From Brachypodium distachyon (lineage: Eukaryota > Streptophyta > Magnoliopsida > Poales > Poaceae): 64,000 bases of DNA. The notes under the pieces were generated by a model. It saw nothing but the letters and a program-made list of their open reading frames with translations. It was not told where the DNA came from and ran no database searches. The position numbers and the translations under genes were made by a program. Of the stretch, positions 1 through 10,357 are shown one piece after another (position 1 is the stretch's first letter; each line of letters begins with the position of its first letter). The stretch covers positions 42,794,914 to 42,858,913 of the forward strand of contig NC_016132.3 of assembly GCF_000005505.3 (NCBI RefSeq), written 5' to 3'.

Positions 1-3000
1 TAAAAGACTGCAATTTGTGTAGCTTGGTGATTTGATTTTGATAAGTGGAGTACAGCACAGTGACCTGACTAAACCACTACGCAAGTTATAGATTTATTGA
101 GCAGAGGTGTGTTGGGCTTCTAGCCTTTACAGGATCTAATAACGTCATGGCGTAGGCATCATATAAGTGAAACAATGATGCAGATCAACTGCACAAAGCC
201 ACAAGGGACGCAGTCACCTTTTTTAAACCAGCAAGTTTATGCTTTATGTCCTGCATTCAGTCACGGAAGCTCAAAAAGTTAACAAACAAATTCACTGCAT
301 ATTCATGTAACAAGAAAACAGGGATCACATAGCCGAAATACCAGTAAATTTGTTTAGTAAGTGTGTGAAGAACTTGAACCAACATACCAGTTACCTATTC
401 AGATGAAGTTAAGTGTGCTAGTGGTCTGTGTGTTGATCTCTAATACTTAGGGCCTGCTTGGATGCTGGAAGGACTGGTATTTAGTTCAACTTTTGCGAGA
501 GTTGAACTAATGAACTAAATTCCAGCTCCTCACACACAAAAAATACTACCTCTGGCCAGAAATAAGTGACTTGGTTGTATAAGAAGTTAAGAACCTGTAC
601 AACATTCCAAGCAAGGCCTTAGGCAGCTATCCGGTTGCCACAAGATCTGTGTGATCTTTGTATAATCCTATTTTGTTTTGTTAAATGGAACACTGAAGTA
701 TCTCTTCTCGTTTGCAGGCATCTCACGTGTAGCCTCATGGTATGGCATCGTCAAGTAGCCCCGGTATCAAGCAGGATCTGTTTTAATCTTTTCGCTACCT
801 CCTTTGTATTTACCTGTGTATAAACCTGAATCGCTAAGCAGGCCACTCCACACCAAGAAACCGGAATAATGTAAGTGGTTCTTGTTATCCGCTGGATGGC
901 TTGTCACCATATGGTCCTGGAAAATGGTAACCATTCTTGTTCAGTTTGTAATATAAGGCATCTGGTGTGGAACATATAACCTCCCGGGTACATTAATCAT
1001 TATCAAATACAGAAAATCTTGTCGAATGGACGTTTCTTGAATTGGCCACTATCTTTTTGTTTGTGGGTGTGTCTGACGGCCGCACTCCTAGGAATAGGAA
1101 AGTAGTCCGAAAATCGTCACCATATACTCTCCATAGAGTAGGAAGATAGTCACTGACTATGCGTCAGGTTGTAACCGTTGCATTTTCCTGCACAAGAGAG
1201 AAGAGACACCATGCGTCCTTGCAGCTGCAACTATATTGCTCAAAAACTAGCGGCGCAGAGTATCTTTGGAAACCATGGAAAGAAGAAATGTAGACATCGA
1301 ATCCAGGTTCGTCTTTGCCCTCCCGTAGACTTCTACATCTACATTAACCGGCATGGCAAAGTACAGTTCATGGACAGGCGGGTTCGCAGATATATGGACA
1401 AGCTTTGATGCTGGAAAATGCCAGCTCAAATTCTTTGACAAAGCTGGCCTTTGGGTCGTTTGTTGTCTTCGGTAATTTTGTAACTATTTTATGTATGTGT
1501 GCATTCTTATTAGTTGGTGCATATGTCAAGAGTAGCAAAGTTTTTTCTTCTTCTAAAAAGATCAAGCTAATGTTAGAATCCATTCTTCTCTAACTGGTAA
1601 TCGAGAAGGGACTACTAAAGTACCAAAATGTTTTACATTTAGGAACAAAGGGAGCACAGTAGCAAATTGGACTATGCAAACAGAGGTAATGATTGTCTGG
1701 ATGAGTTTGCGCGTTAATCACCTGTCCAATTGCCATCTCAGGAATGGCACGCACGCACGCCACAAGGTGAAAAAGAAAAACCGTACGGTTAATTATCAAT
1801 CAGCGGACTGCACGCGTCAATACAAATCCACTTGCAAGTGTCGCGAATCAAGCTAGCTATTAAGACGTGGATCGATGTACCCGTGCCGTGCGTACTCTTC
1901 CATGCTTAATTTTCCTCGTGCAATCGCCGCCGAATAAATGCGTCTTCGCACGTGTATGCATGCTCGCAGGGATATATGCTCCTCATTTCCAACCTGAAAG
2001 CTCTGATCGTGTAACGTGTAATTAGTCTTTTTCCTTGGCAGAAAAGTCGGATCAAAAGTCCAGGGATTCGAAAAGGTGGAGGGCCTTCTCAAAACTAGTA
2101 CTGACCGATGGATTGAAAATACTAACAAGATACAGAATAGTTTGAAAATTGGAAATAGTAGGAAATGAAAAGCCTGGAAGTAGTGTGAGGAAAATAATAT
2201 TATTCCGATCGAGTACATACTGAGTAGATCAGAAAAAGTATACATGCATGGTCATCGGGGATAAAGACGATTCTCATTCCGCCGTTCCATTTTTAATTGA
2301 TGCAGTTCTGACTTTGCACAATTTCCAGCCTGGAACTGCAGTAGTAATGATTTTCATATGAATATGTACAAATAATTAACTTGATGGTGCCATTTGCGTT
2401 TGACTTAACGAAGCTAAACAATTCGTCGAACATAGAGAAGTAAAATTAAAATAAGAAAGGTGGTGAAGTTTAGTACACTACACATTAATACAGTATGTAT
2501 TACGTCTGCCTTCAGTTTTCTTTGCCCTCGCATGGGTCACGAGCTATATACAACGACCAATACCGTTGAAAACGTACCAAAGACTAACGTTGTTCCAAAT
2601 TTCAACTACATGCGCGAAAAGTTGTGTTTTGGACACATGCGCTGGACTGCTGGAGAGAGCGGTACAACTTGGCCACTTGTTCTTGCAACCTCTCTGACCA
2701 GTCTCCTCCATTCATGGCTTAGGTTAGGTATGTGGTTCCATCCATGACCTTTTTGGCCCCAATTGAATCATCCAAACAGCGCACACAAATAAGATATACC
2801 AGGAAATCTTTGATGCACATGATGTTCGGAGGTCATGAGATATGCACATAACATTATATTATGGCCGCCTTCTCACCGGAATCTGACCCCGTACATATAT
2901 AAACACGCCATATAGCTGCAACTAATAGTGGAGTACAGTTTGCATCACCTTACAATAACTTGGAAGCTAGGGCAGCAAATTGTTACTCCGTATATGCTAC

Positions 3001-3067
3001 CCCTCCTCAATTATAGTACCAAACCTAGGTTTCACATGTATGTGTTACCTAGCTCGTGCCTACTTTA
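1..3067. other. Intergenic, no supported gene
   Basis: AT-rich sequence with only short open frames that resemble no family I know. A stretch at about 700-1000 (an acceptor-like TTTGCAG followed by a short frame and stop-rich sequence) could be the 3' end of a gene that starts left of the window, but nothing in it proves coding. About 440-520 looks like a decayed small MITE. No RNA gene was seen. Confidence 0.5.
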
Positions 3068-3375
3068 GGCCTCCTTTGATTCAAAGGATTTTCATAGGAA
3101 CTTTGAAGGTTTGAAATCCTTAGAAATTTTTCCTATGTTGGTCGTTTGATTCATAGAATTAAATCCTATAGGAATTTTTTCTAATGATTCATTTGTACTA
3201 CATTCCATAGGAAAATTTACATCCATTCCAACCTCTTGAAAGAAATCCTTTGATTCAATCAAACAAACTTTGATGCAAACATAATCCTATGTATAGGGTT
3301 CAAGTGGACATGGCATTGCAATCCTACATTTTTCCTATTCCTTTACTTTTCCAATCCTACGAATCAAAGAGGCCC
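3068..3375. mobile_element. Tourist-like MITE, 308 bp
   Basis: The element begins GGCCTCCTTTGATTC and ends GAATCAAAGAGGCCC, so its ends are imperfect terminal inverted repeats. It is flanked on both sides by TTA (3065-3067 and 3376-3378), the target duplication expected of PIF/Harbinger-derived Tourist MITEs. The interior is AT-rich and has no coding capacity. Confidence 0.75.
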
Positions 3376-3378
3376 TTA

Positions 3379-3946
3379 ACTTTCTCGAAAAAAACATGTT
3401 TGCAAAATCACAGGATATGGGAAGTGCTTATACTTGGAGGTTACTGGACGAATTAAGATTTAACAAAATCTTGTTCTAGCGACTACATGCATGTTCCCAA
3501 TTTCATAGTTTTTTGTTAGTAATACTCATCGATCACATATTTCCTAGCTAGCTAGCTAGTACTTAATTATGATGTTCGTTTGTGGTCTAGCATTGAAAAC
3601 TACGCAGAAGTTTCAGAGTAACATGCATGCATGCTAGCTATAGTATATACGAGCTAGAGTAAGATGTTTTGATGTATATATAGGCTTGATGATCAGTGCA
3701 TTGGTGTGTTCTTGCTAATTAGATTCGTCAGTCCCCAATTATACTTACAAGGGGTCGTTGGCTGAGGCTGTTATTAAGGATAGGGATACGTAGGAGATCG
3801 ATGATCATATGGATTGATTCCCTTCCTAATGCAAGTGCATTATTTTAGTACATTGGACTCTACAGTAGACGCCTACACAGCCACACGACAAACAAGCACT
3901 TTTCCAGGATTCTCCTTGCCACACGCGACAGAGACACAAAAATATT
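3379..3946. other. Intergenic, nothing recognised
   Basis: AT-rich DNA with CTAGCTAG-type short simple repeats near 3550. No gene, RNA or promoter can be supported here. Confidence 0.5.
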
Positions 3947-4046
3947 CTCCCTCTGTCCCATAATTTTTATCGAAATATACGCTTTTTAAAAATAGATATA
4001 TTCATTTTTGGACAAATTTGAAACAAGAATTATGGGACGGAGGGAG
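3947..4046. mobile_element. Stowaway MITE, about 100 bp
   Basis: Starts CTCCCTCTGTCCCATAA and ends TTATGGGACGGAGGGAG, a near-perfect terminal inverted repeat of the Stowaway (Tc1/mariner-derived) type common in grasses. The right flank has the expected TA; the left flank has lost it. Confidence 0.8.
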
Positions 4047-4201
4047 TACTGGTAGTTGCCTTTTAAAATTGTGATGATTGGCGTAGGAAGAAAGAGAGAT
4101 GAGGTTTTAACAAGGGGAGAGTGAATCTTTGAAAGAAAAAAAAAGTGGTGCTGAATCACTGACCATCATTTGACCGGAGAAAAAAGGTTTTACACTCACA
4201 A

Positions 4202-4502
4202 CTCGTTTGGCACCCGTCATTTGGGCCTGTAATTCTGGAATTTATTTTGAATTTCACAAATCAACTTGTTTGGTTGGTACGGAATTGATCACAGGATTTC
4301 AATTTCAGATTTCATGGAATCACACTATAACTAATCCCCAATTTCCCTCTAAAAGCCATCATTTATTTGGAATTGTCTCTCACTCTATAAATTCATGTGT
4401 AGACAAACATGATTTTTGAATCCGGAATTCAAATTAAACAAAAAAAATGGATTTCATTTCATTTCTACCAAATGAAATGAAAGGATGGATCTCAAACGAG
4501 CT
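4202..4502. mobile_element. Possible MITE with CTCGTTTGG / CAAACGAG ends
   Basis: About 300 bp of AT-rich non-coding DNA bounded by CTCGTTTGG near 4202 and CAAACGAG near 4500, an inverted terminal pair. I could not find a convincing target duplication, so the superfamily is open (hAT or PIF/Harbinger derivatives are candidates). Confidence 0.35.
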
Positions 4503-4993
4503 GTCAGTTATTTTGAGACATTCTTGGGCGGAAAATAAAATCCTATATGACCTAATGCAAAAAGACTCGGTGTTGGACCCATTGATCCATCTTTGAATCT
4601 CTTTGATTGCGAGCGTTGGGAGATCAAGAGATCTAACGAGGTTTGGTTGGTCTAACACAGTAACACTGGGTCTTATAGGACTTTCTTTTGCCCCATTACT
4701 AACCATATATATGTAGCTGCACCACAACCTTAGATTAATGAAATTTACAGAGTCATGGTAGTTGAAAATTACAAGTTCAAACGGAAAAGGGAAGATCCCT
4801 CCACAAACTAGCTATAGACTCCGCATCTGAATCATCATTCAGGCACACAACATTCAGGCCGCCACCACCCCACCGGCCCCCAACTGGACCTCCAACTCTC
4901 ATTTAGTTGTGCATACATATAGTTTTCACACCGGAATGACATGTTTCATTTCTATGCTATTCGACAGCATGCAAAAGTTCAAGTACCGAAGTA

Positions 4994-5103
4994 CTCCCTC
5001 CGTCTCATAATTGTTGTCTCAAATTTGCCCAAAAATGAATGTATTTATTTAAAAAAATCTAGATATATGTAATATTTCGACAAGAGTTATATGACGGAGG
5101 GAG
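4994..5103. mobile_element. Stowaway MITE, 110 bp
   Basis: Starts CTCCCTCCGTCTCATAA and ends in ATGACGGAGGGAG, flanked by TA on both sides (4992-4993 and 5104-5105). It lies about 175 bp upstream of the start codon of the D14-like gene, so it may form part of that gene's promoter or 5' leader. Confidence 0.85.
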
Positions 5104-5277
5104 TACCTGTTACGTAATATGGAGAAACAACTACTGCTGTACAGTTGACTCACTGCTGGCAATCCTTGTGGTTTCTATACATACGACCTAGGCGCCTAGC
5201 TATATGGAGCAATCCTAAAAACACAGACACGATCGTTAACTCTCTCTGCTGTGCATGTCTCTCTGGACAAGCGAGCC

Positions 5278-6188
5278 ATGTACCTAAATCCAAGAATTGT
5301 GGGGTGTGGGGAGAGGACCCTGGTTCTGTCCCATGGCTATGGAGGGAGCCAGGCCATCTGGGACAAGGTGCTGCCTCACCTGTCAAAGAACAACAAGGTA
5401 CTATACGCATAACGCCTATCTCATTTACATGCTAGGACATGCATGCACCTAGCTAGCTTGAAACAAATATGTACTATTACTACTTGCATATGCAGGTGCT
5501 CCTCTTCGACTGGGATTTCTCCGCTGCCGGCGCCGGAGAGGCGGAGGAGGAAGAAGAGGAAGAAGAGCGCTACACGTTCTCCAGGTTCGCGGACGCGCTG
5601 GTGGCGCTGATGGACTCGGCGGAGCTGAGCGGCGCGGTGTACGTGGGGCACTCCATGGCCGGCATGATAGGATGCATCGCTTCAGTCAAGCGGCCGGACC
5701 TCTTCGCCCACCTGGTCCTCATCGGCGCCTCCCCGAGGTACATGAACACGGCGGGCTACGAGGGCGGCTTCGACGCGCCGGACATCCACGCGATGCTGGC
5801 GGCCATCCGGTCCGACTTCCGGTCCTGGGCCGTGGGCTTCGTGGCGCTCGTCGTGGGCTCCGTGGAGGTGGAGCCCGTAGTGGCGCGGAGCTTCCTGGCC
5901 ATGGACCCCAGGGTGGCCCACGGGCTGGCCCGCATGCTCTTCCTGGGCGACCAGCGCCAGGTGCTGGGCCGCGTCGCCGTGCCCTGCACCCTGGTGCACG
6001 TGTCCCGGGACTTCGCCGCGCCGCCCGGAGTTGGCCGGTACATGCAGGCACGCTTGAAGAGCGCCGCTCTGGAGGTCATCGACTCCGTCGGCCATTTCCC
6101 GCAGCTCCTCGCGCCCGGCGAGCTGATCGGGATACTCGACCGCGTGCTCCTCGGCCTTCCGGAGGCGGAGGCGGAGGTGATGGATTAA
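5278..6188 (+). CDS. D14/KAI2/DLK2-family alpha/beta hydrolase
   Basis: Two exons, 5278-5397 and 5496-6188 (phase 0, GT-AG), encode 270 residues, the usual size of strigolactone/karrikin receptor-like hydrolases. The N-terminus carries the oxyanion-hole region LVLSHGYGG. The nucleophile is in GHSMAGM (Ser93), the acid in VSRDFAAP (Asp212) and the base in SVGHFPQL (His240), a complete catalytic triad with the spacing of KAI2 (about 95/217/246). LIGASPRYMN and GGFDAPDI match the family's lid entrance. Family members bind or hydrolyse strigolactone- or karrikin-type butenolides and signal through an F-box protein, acting in nucleus and cytosol. The short N-terminus and LLFDWDFS, where KAI2 has LYDNMGAG, fit the DLK2/D14-LIKE2 branch better than D14 or KAI2 proper; this is inferred from remembered sequences. 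Oddity: a glutamate run follows exon 2's start (about residues 56-64). The start was chosen because it is the only ATG reaching the HGYGG motif across the intron. Confidence 0.85.
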
Positions 6189-7399
6189 TTAATGGGGATT
6201 TTTGACGTCATCGTGTGAAAGTGTAAAAGTACTGCGCTGTCAAAAAAAAAGGGTGTAAAAGTACTGCTGTTCGTCACTTGGTTTGCTTATTTGGTCTCTG
6301 TTTGTGTCGTATGCTGCGTTTGGGTTTCGTTATATTCTGTAGAAACATTCAATTCTGATGTGCTTCGCGCTTGGAATGTGTATGTTAATTAGGTATTGTG
6401 ACATCCCGTTGCATCTTGCTGTTTTGTTAGGACGTGTTGTGTTTTTCCTTGCAAGGAGAAAACTTCTGATGCTTTTTTTACAGTAAAAAAACTTCTGATT
6501 ATTGCATGCATGCTGTTCGCAAGATAATTTTTTTCCGTGTCGTAAAATATTACTCCATGTTTTTTTAGAGAAAAAGATTACTCCATGTATACGGCTATAG
6601 TGTCGCAAATGCTTTTTTTAGATTTTTTATTGAGCGAAAAATGGCTTTTTTTAGAGGTGTCGCAAATGCTGGTGTAGAGAGAGAGCCCGTTGAAGCACTT
6701 GTATCCAGCCTGTTACTAGCCCACTAATAAAGCCGAGACGGTGACGCTGACGGCATCCGCACCTATCGTAATATTAGCACTCATTCCTCCACACGCGCAT
6801 GCTAATACATGGGGTGGGACCACTATATTAGATATAGGTGATTAAATGTTTTTGGATGGGACCCTAACGTTTTTTCTCTCCTACTTTTTCAAACTTTGAT
6901 TCTCTCTTGTTTGTGTCAGCCACATCACATACCTATTTTTTTTTTCACTCACACTTGGTTTTCTTTGTACTAATTTTATTCCCTAGTATATAGTATAGTG
7001 TGTCAGGTACATGTACACCAAATGAAGGTACATAAACAAATGTACTAATTTTATTTCTTACTACATAGTACGTCGTGTATATGGACTTATGAGACGAGTA
7101 TATGGTGTGGTACATCACATGTATCAGAAAAATAAATCTGTCAAAATTTGCTACCTCTTCTGAGACTAGTCCATCGTATGGGTACATCACATGTACCTTA
7201 ACAATTTTTAAGTACCTCATATCAAGACTGTGTACATCATGTACCAATATAAAATCACAACACAAACATTCATAAAATATAAGTACGTTGTCATGTACCC
7301 AATGTACATGATGGTACTAAAAAATCACAGCACAAAAATTCACTACCCAACGACTAGCTACCTTCTCAACTAATTTTTAAAGATGGAACCACAAATTCA
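6189..7399. other. Intergenic
   Basis: AT-rich downstream region of the hydrolase gene. It contains a small direct repeat of GTAAAAGTACTG near 6220-6270 that may lie in the 3' UTR, and several poly-T tracts. Between about 7000 and 7400 short blocks of the type GGTACATG / CACATGTACC recur many times. No gene is supported. Confidence 0.45.
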
Positions 7400-7530
7400 C
7401 ATGGTACTCCAAAATAACAGCACAAAATCATGGTTCATGATGGATCAAAAATAAAAAATCACATGGTACTCCAAAATCATAGCACAAATCATGGTACATG
7501 ATGGATCAAAAATAAAAAATCACATGGTAC
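7400..7530. repeat. Tandem repeat, 61-62 bp unit, two copies plus a stub
   Basis: Unit 1 (7400-7461) and unit 2 (7462-7522) both start CATGGTACTCCAAAAT and end GATCAAAAATAAAAAATCA; a third stub begins at 7523 with CATGGTACATGATGG. The repeat runs directly into the GC-rich transporter fragment that follows. Confidence 0.85.
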
Positions 7531-7599
7531 ATGATGGAGACCGAGAGGGGCTGCAAGAGCGGCGGCTCGCAGGAGAGATGGCTGCGAGCGCCCTCGATC

Positions 7600-7805
7600 T
7601 TGGTCGGCGAGGGGACCATGGGCAGGTGCCGGTAGCCGCGGACAGGAACAACGTCGGAGAGGAGACCGAGGAGCAGCTTGGCGACCATGGGAAGGTTGGG
7701 GGATGCCTGGAGGATCTGCAGCGAGGCGGCAGAGGCGCCCATGCCGTCCTTGAGGAAGAAGTTCACGCCCAGCCATGGGAACGGCACGGGGTCAGCCACA
7801 GCCAT
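7600..7805 (-). pseudogene. Folate-biopterin transporter-like gene fragment
   Basis: The minus frame starting at 7805 reads PFPWLGVNFFLKDG, then ASLQILQASPNLPMVAK and LLLGLLSDVVPVRGYRHLP. This resembles the first membrane segments and the first loop of plant folate-biopterin transporters (BT1/FBT family, MFS type), which move pterins or folates across plastid membranes. Only about 65 residues match; the reading then runs into unrelated sequence and the tandem repeat, and no other exon of the gene is present nearby. It is therefore a captured or left-over fragment, not a working gene. The family call is from motif recall, so moderate only. Confidence 0.55.
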
Positions 7806-7875
7806 GGCCGGTGTGAGAGAAGATGGACTTTAGAGTGGGGAGAGGAACGTGGGACCCATCCATTTGCTAATTGAG

Positions 7876-9000
7876 ATTAAGACTAGTGGAGTGCCGGTGC
7901 GTTGCTACGGATCGACAAAAGAGTTTACCTTTAGACCATTCCACTACGACCACCTTGCTATCCCAAAGATGTTGAACTGTCTGATGCTCCTCCTCAACTC
8001 CCGCATGCCTGAGCTTCCCCCGCCTCGATGCTCTGCCTCGGTCAAGGACCTCTTCACGGTGCTCTCCGCCGCTCCCGACCTCTCAGTTGCACATGGTGAG
8101 CTCCTTGTTATCCCGACCATCTTTCCCCTCTCTCCGTGCGTTGTAGAGCAAAGCGCCACGCCCTTCGCCGTCCCGCAAGTCCGCTGCTGGCAACGAGCTG
8201 CCCCAGGTCACATATTTTGAATCAATCTTCTTGACAAGTGTCGGCGCCATAAATTTCCAACCGATAGAACAATTTCACTTTACAGATAAAAATGATTTCA
8301 TGTATAACACATGTTCGTGATAATACATCCTGAATGCAAGTAACAGATAGCGAGCAAACCATTTTCATCTGCAAAAAAATGAAAAAAAAATGGTTGTCTT
8401 GTTTTGTGAAATAAGTACCCTAGGATTATGATGTCTTGAATGCACAGGAGAACTTGAACTGGCACCAAAAGCAAGAACTCCTCCATCTTTCCTTTACAAC
8501 TCTAGAAATATATACATCAATTATCTTTGCACTTGAAACTAGTTACTCTTGATTTATTCCTCTTCTATTCTTTCCCAGAACTGCAATCCTCATATTTACA
8601 GCAGATAAATATCATAAATCAGATAATCAAAAAAGGAGCAGCGAAGAAAAAAAATCCCACAAAGAGCACACAAACAGAAGCTTCACCTTGCTCTTCTTCA
8701 CACAACTTCTCTAACGTTTGGAATAATCTGAGACACTTGTTATGGACATGAGGGAGTAGCATTAGCAAATCATACAAGATCAATTCTTAGTTTTTTTAGA
8801 TAATGCTATCAATTCTTAATCAACAGCACACTGAAACAACCTTGGATAGGAACAAGGAAAACTGGATAGGAACACATCAGGCCATTAATAAGACCTCCCA
8901 ACCAATGTATTTATGCTCACTTCAGATGATAACAAGCCTCTTTAGATGATTATGGTCCACTATAATCAATATGATTGAATAATATCTTAAGACCATGTCT
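7876..9000. other. Intergenic, possibly transposon-derived
   Basis: Sequence at about 7880-7915 (AGTGGAGTGCCGGTGCG then TTGCTACGG) resembles motifs near the ends of grass DNA transposons, and 7960-8210 is a GC-richer patch with an open but unrecognised frame. The rest is AT-rich with no gene that I can support. Confidence 0.35.
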
Positions 9001-9024
9001 TATATATATATATATATATATATA

Positions 9025-9059
<35 letters not shown>

Positions 9060-9066
9060 ATATATA
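9001..9066. repeat. Compound microsatellite (TA)n(TATC)n(TA)n
   Basis: About 26 nt of TA repeats, then about eight TATC units, then TA again. It ends about 30 bp left of the retrotransposon insertion. Confidence 0.95.
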
Positions 9067-9097
9067 CACCGATTTGTGTAGTCCCTTTTAACCAAAT

Positions 9098-9936
9098 TGT
9101 CGGAGCACGATCTCCGGCATCGGGGATGCCGAGCACCCCTTTTTGGTTCGGTGGAGGACGAGGTGATCGCTCCGGCGATCGCCGGCGTGGCGATAGACAC
9201 GAAGTGTAGACATGAGAGTTTACCCAGGTTCGGGCCACCCGGAGGTGTAATACCCTACGTCCTGCTTTGAGTTGTATTCACAAGTTTGAGTGCGTAAAGA
9301 TCACCTGGGGAGTTCCCGGGTTGGCTACATGGGTGAATGCGATGCTATGCTCTAGTAACTGGGGTTGGAACCTTTTGACCGGTGGCATTGGTCCTCCTTT
9401 TATAGCCAAGGGATTCCACAGGTGGCTAACCATGCAGCGTGACACGTTTCCCAGACGCGTGTCACGGCCACACGAGATACACTTTGGTTGATCCGCGCTG
9501 GACGCCATGCAGCGCATTGTCTACTGTACACGGTAGGAAAAAACGGTTCGCAGGGTAGTCGCCCTAGCCTTGCTCAGCAAGGCTAGGCCTGCCGATAAGA
9601 CTCCTGTCGGTGCATTAAATACGCTGCGCCCGCCGTCTTGTCCTGTCTTCACTGTTCTTCGGGTCCCGCCTGTATGCCCAAGCGCGGGTTGCTGGGGTGC
9701 ACCTTCCTGGCTAGCGCACCTGCTAGTTGCCGGGAGGCGTTCCTTCAGCTTCCCGGGACTGGGGTTCCCGGGGGCATCTGGTACTCGGCCCTTAGCTTTT
9801 TACTTTGCCAAAGGCCGTCTCCTCGAGGCAGGCTTCCCGGACTCGTCGCTTCCCGGGAGGCCTTCCTGACGGGGCTTCGTTACTGGCGACCCACGCGTCC
9901 AGTATCAGTGGGACCCCATGGGCCACTGGTACGACA
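9098..9936 (-). repeat. 3' LTR of the Tat element (839 bp)
   Basis: The left LTR starts TGTCGGAGCACGATCTCC on the plus strand and ends GGTACGACA. In the element's own (minus) orientation it is the 3' LTR. It contains GC-rich TTCCCGGG-like short palindromes that recur in both LTRs. Confidence 0.95.
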
Positions 9937-9950
9937 GTAGCCCCCGGGCG
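9937..9950 (-). other. Polypurine-tract-like site
   Basis: On the minus strand CGCCCGGGGGCTAC directly abuts the 3' LTR. GGGGGCTAC next to TGTCG is the position and form of the plus-strand priming site in related grass Gypsy elements. It is short and only partly purine. Confidence 0.5.
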
Positions 9951-10241
9951 TGGGCCGGCAGCCTTGAAGCTTCCAGCAAGTGCTATCCTCGGTCGGTTGC
10001 CGGGCTACGCCCTATCCAACGCGTGGGTCCCAAGGGGGGAAACCCCCTGGCACCCGGCCTCGCGGGCCTGCATTTATAGTCCCACTCCTCCGAGCGGAAC
10101 GGTCGGACGCACGATTTCGTGCCTTATCCTCCTTAATCACCAAAGAGTTAAGGCCACGTCGCGCATCCTTCTCTTAATCTCCGATTTTTTAGGGCTCTTT
10201 ATTGCCAATCGTGGGGGTGTCCGTTGCAGCCAGCCAGCCCC

Positions 10242-10250
10242 GATAAATAC
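10242..10250 (+). promoter_or_regulatory. TATA-like box before the antisense gene
   Basis: GATAAATAC lies about 110 bp upstream of the ATG at 10358, followed by a CT-rich leader. The spacing suits a plus-strand RNA polymerase II promoter located inside the element, just within the 3' LTR. This is inference from sequence only. Confidence 0.4.
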
Positions 10251-10357
10251 CCAAAGGCCGGCGGCGGGCACTCCCCATTGTCTCTCGCTCCTGCCATTGC
10301 CTCCTCCCAAGCTCCCCACTCCCCAACTCCAACCAAACCACCTCTCCACCTCCTTCG

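Noticed and set aside
1178..1408. Short plus-strand frame ending in VRRYMDKL
   Set aside because: 76 codons, no homology that I recognise, no splice context, AT-rich surroundings.
5682..6205. Three long frames antisense or out of frame in the hydrolase exon
   Set aside because: All overlap the catalytic-triad frame and only reflect its high GC content.
7878..7915. Helitron-like terminus (CTAG with a GC-rich stretch CCGTAGCAACGCACCGG on the minus strand)
   Set aside because: No clear hairpin at the right distance and no matching TC start could be found, so I do not call an element.
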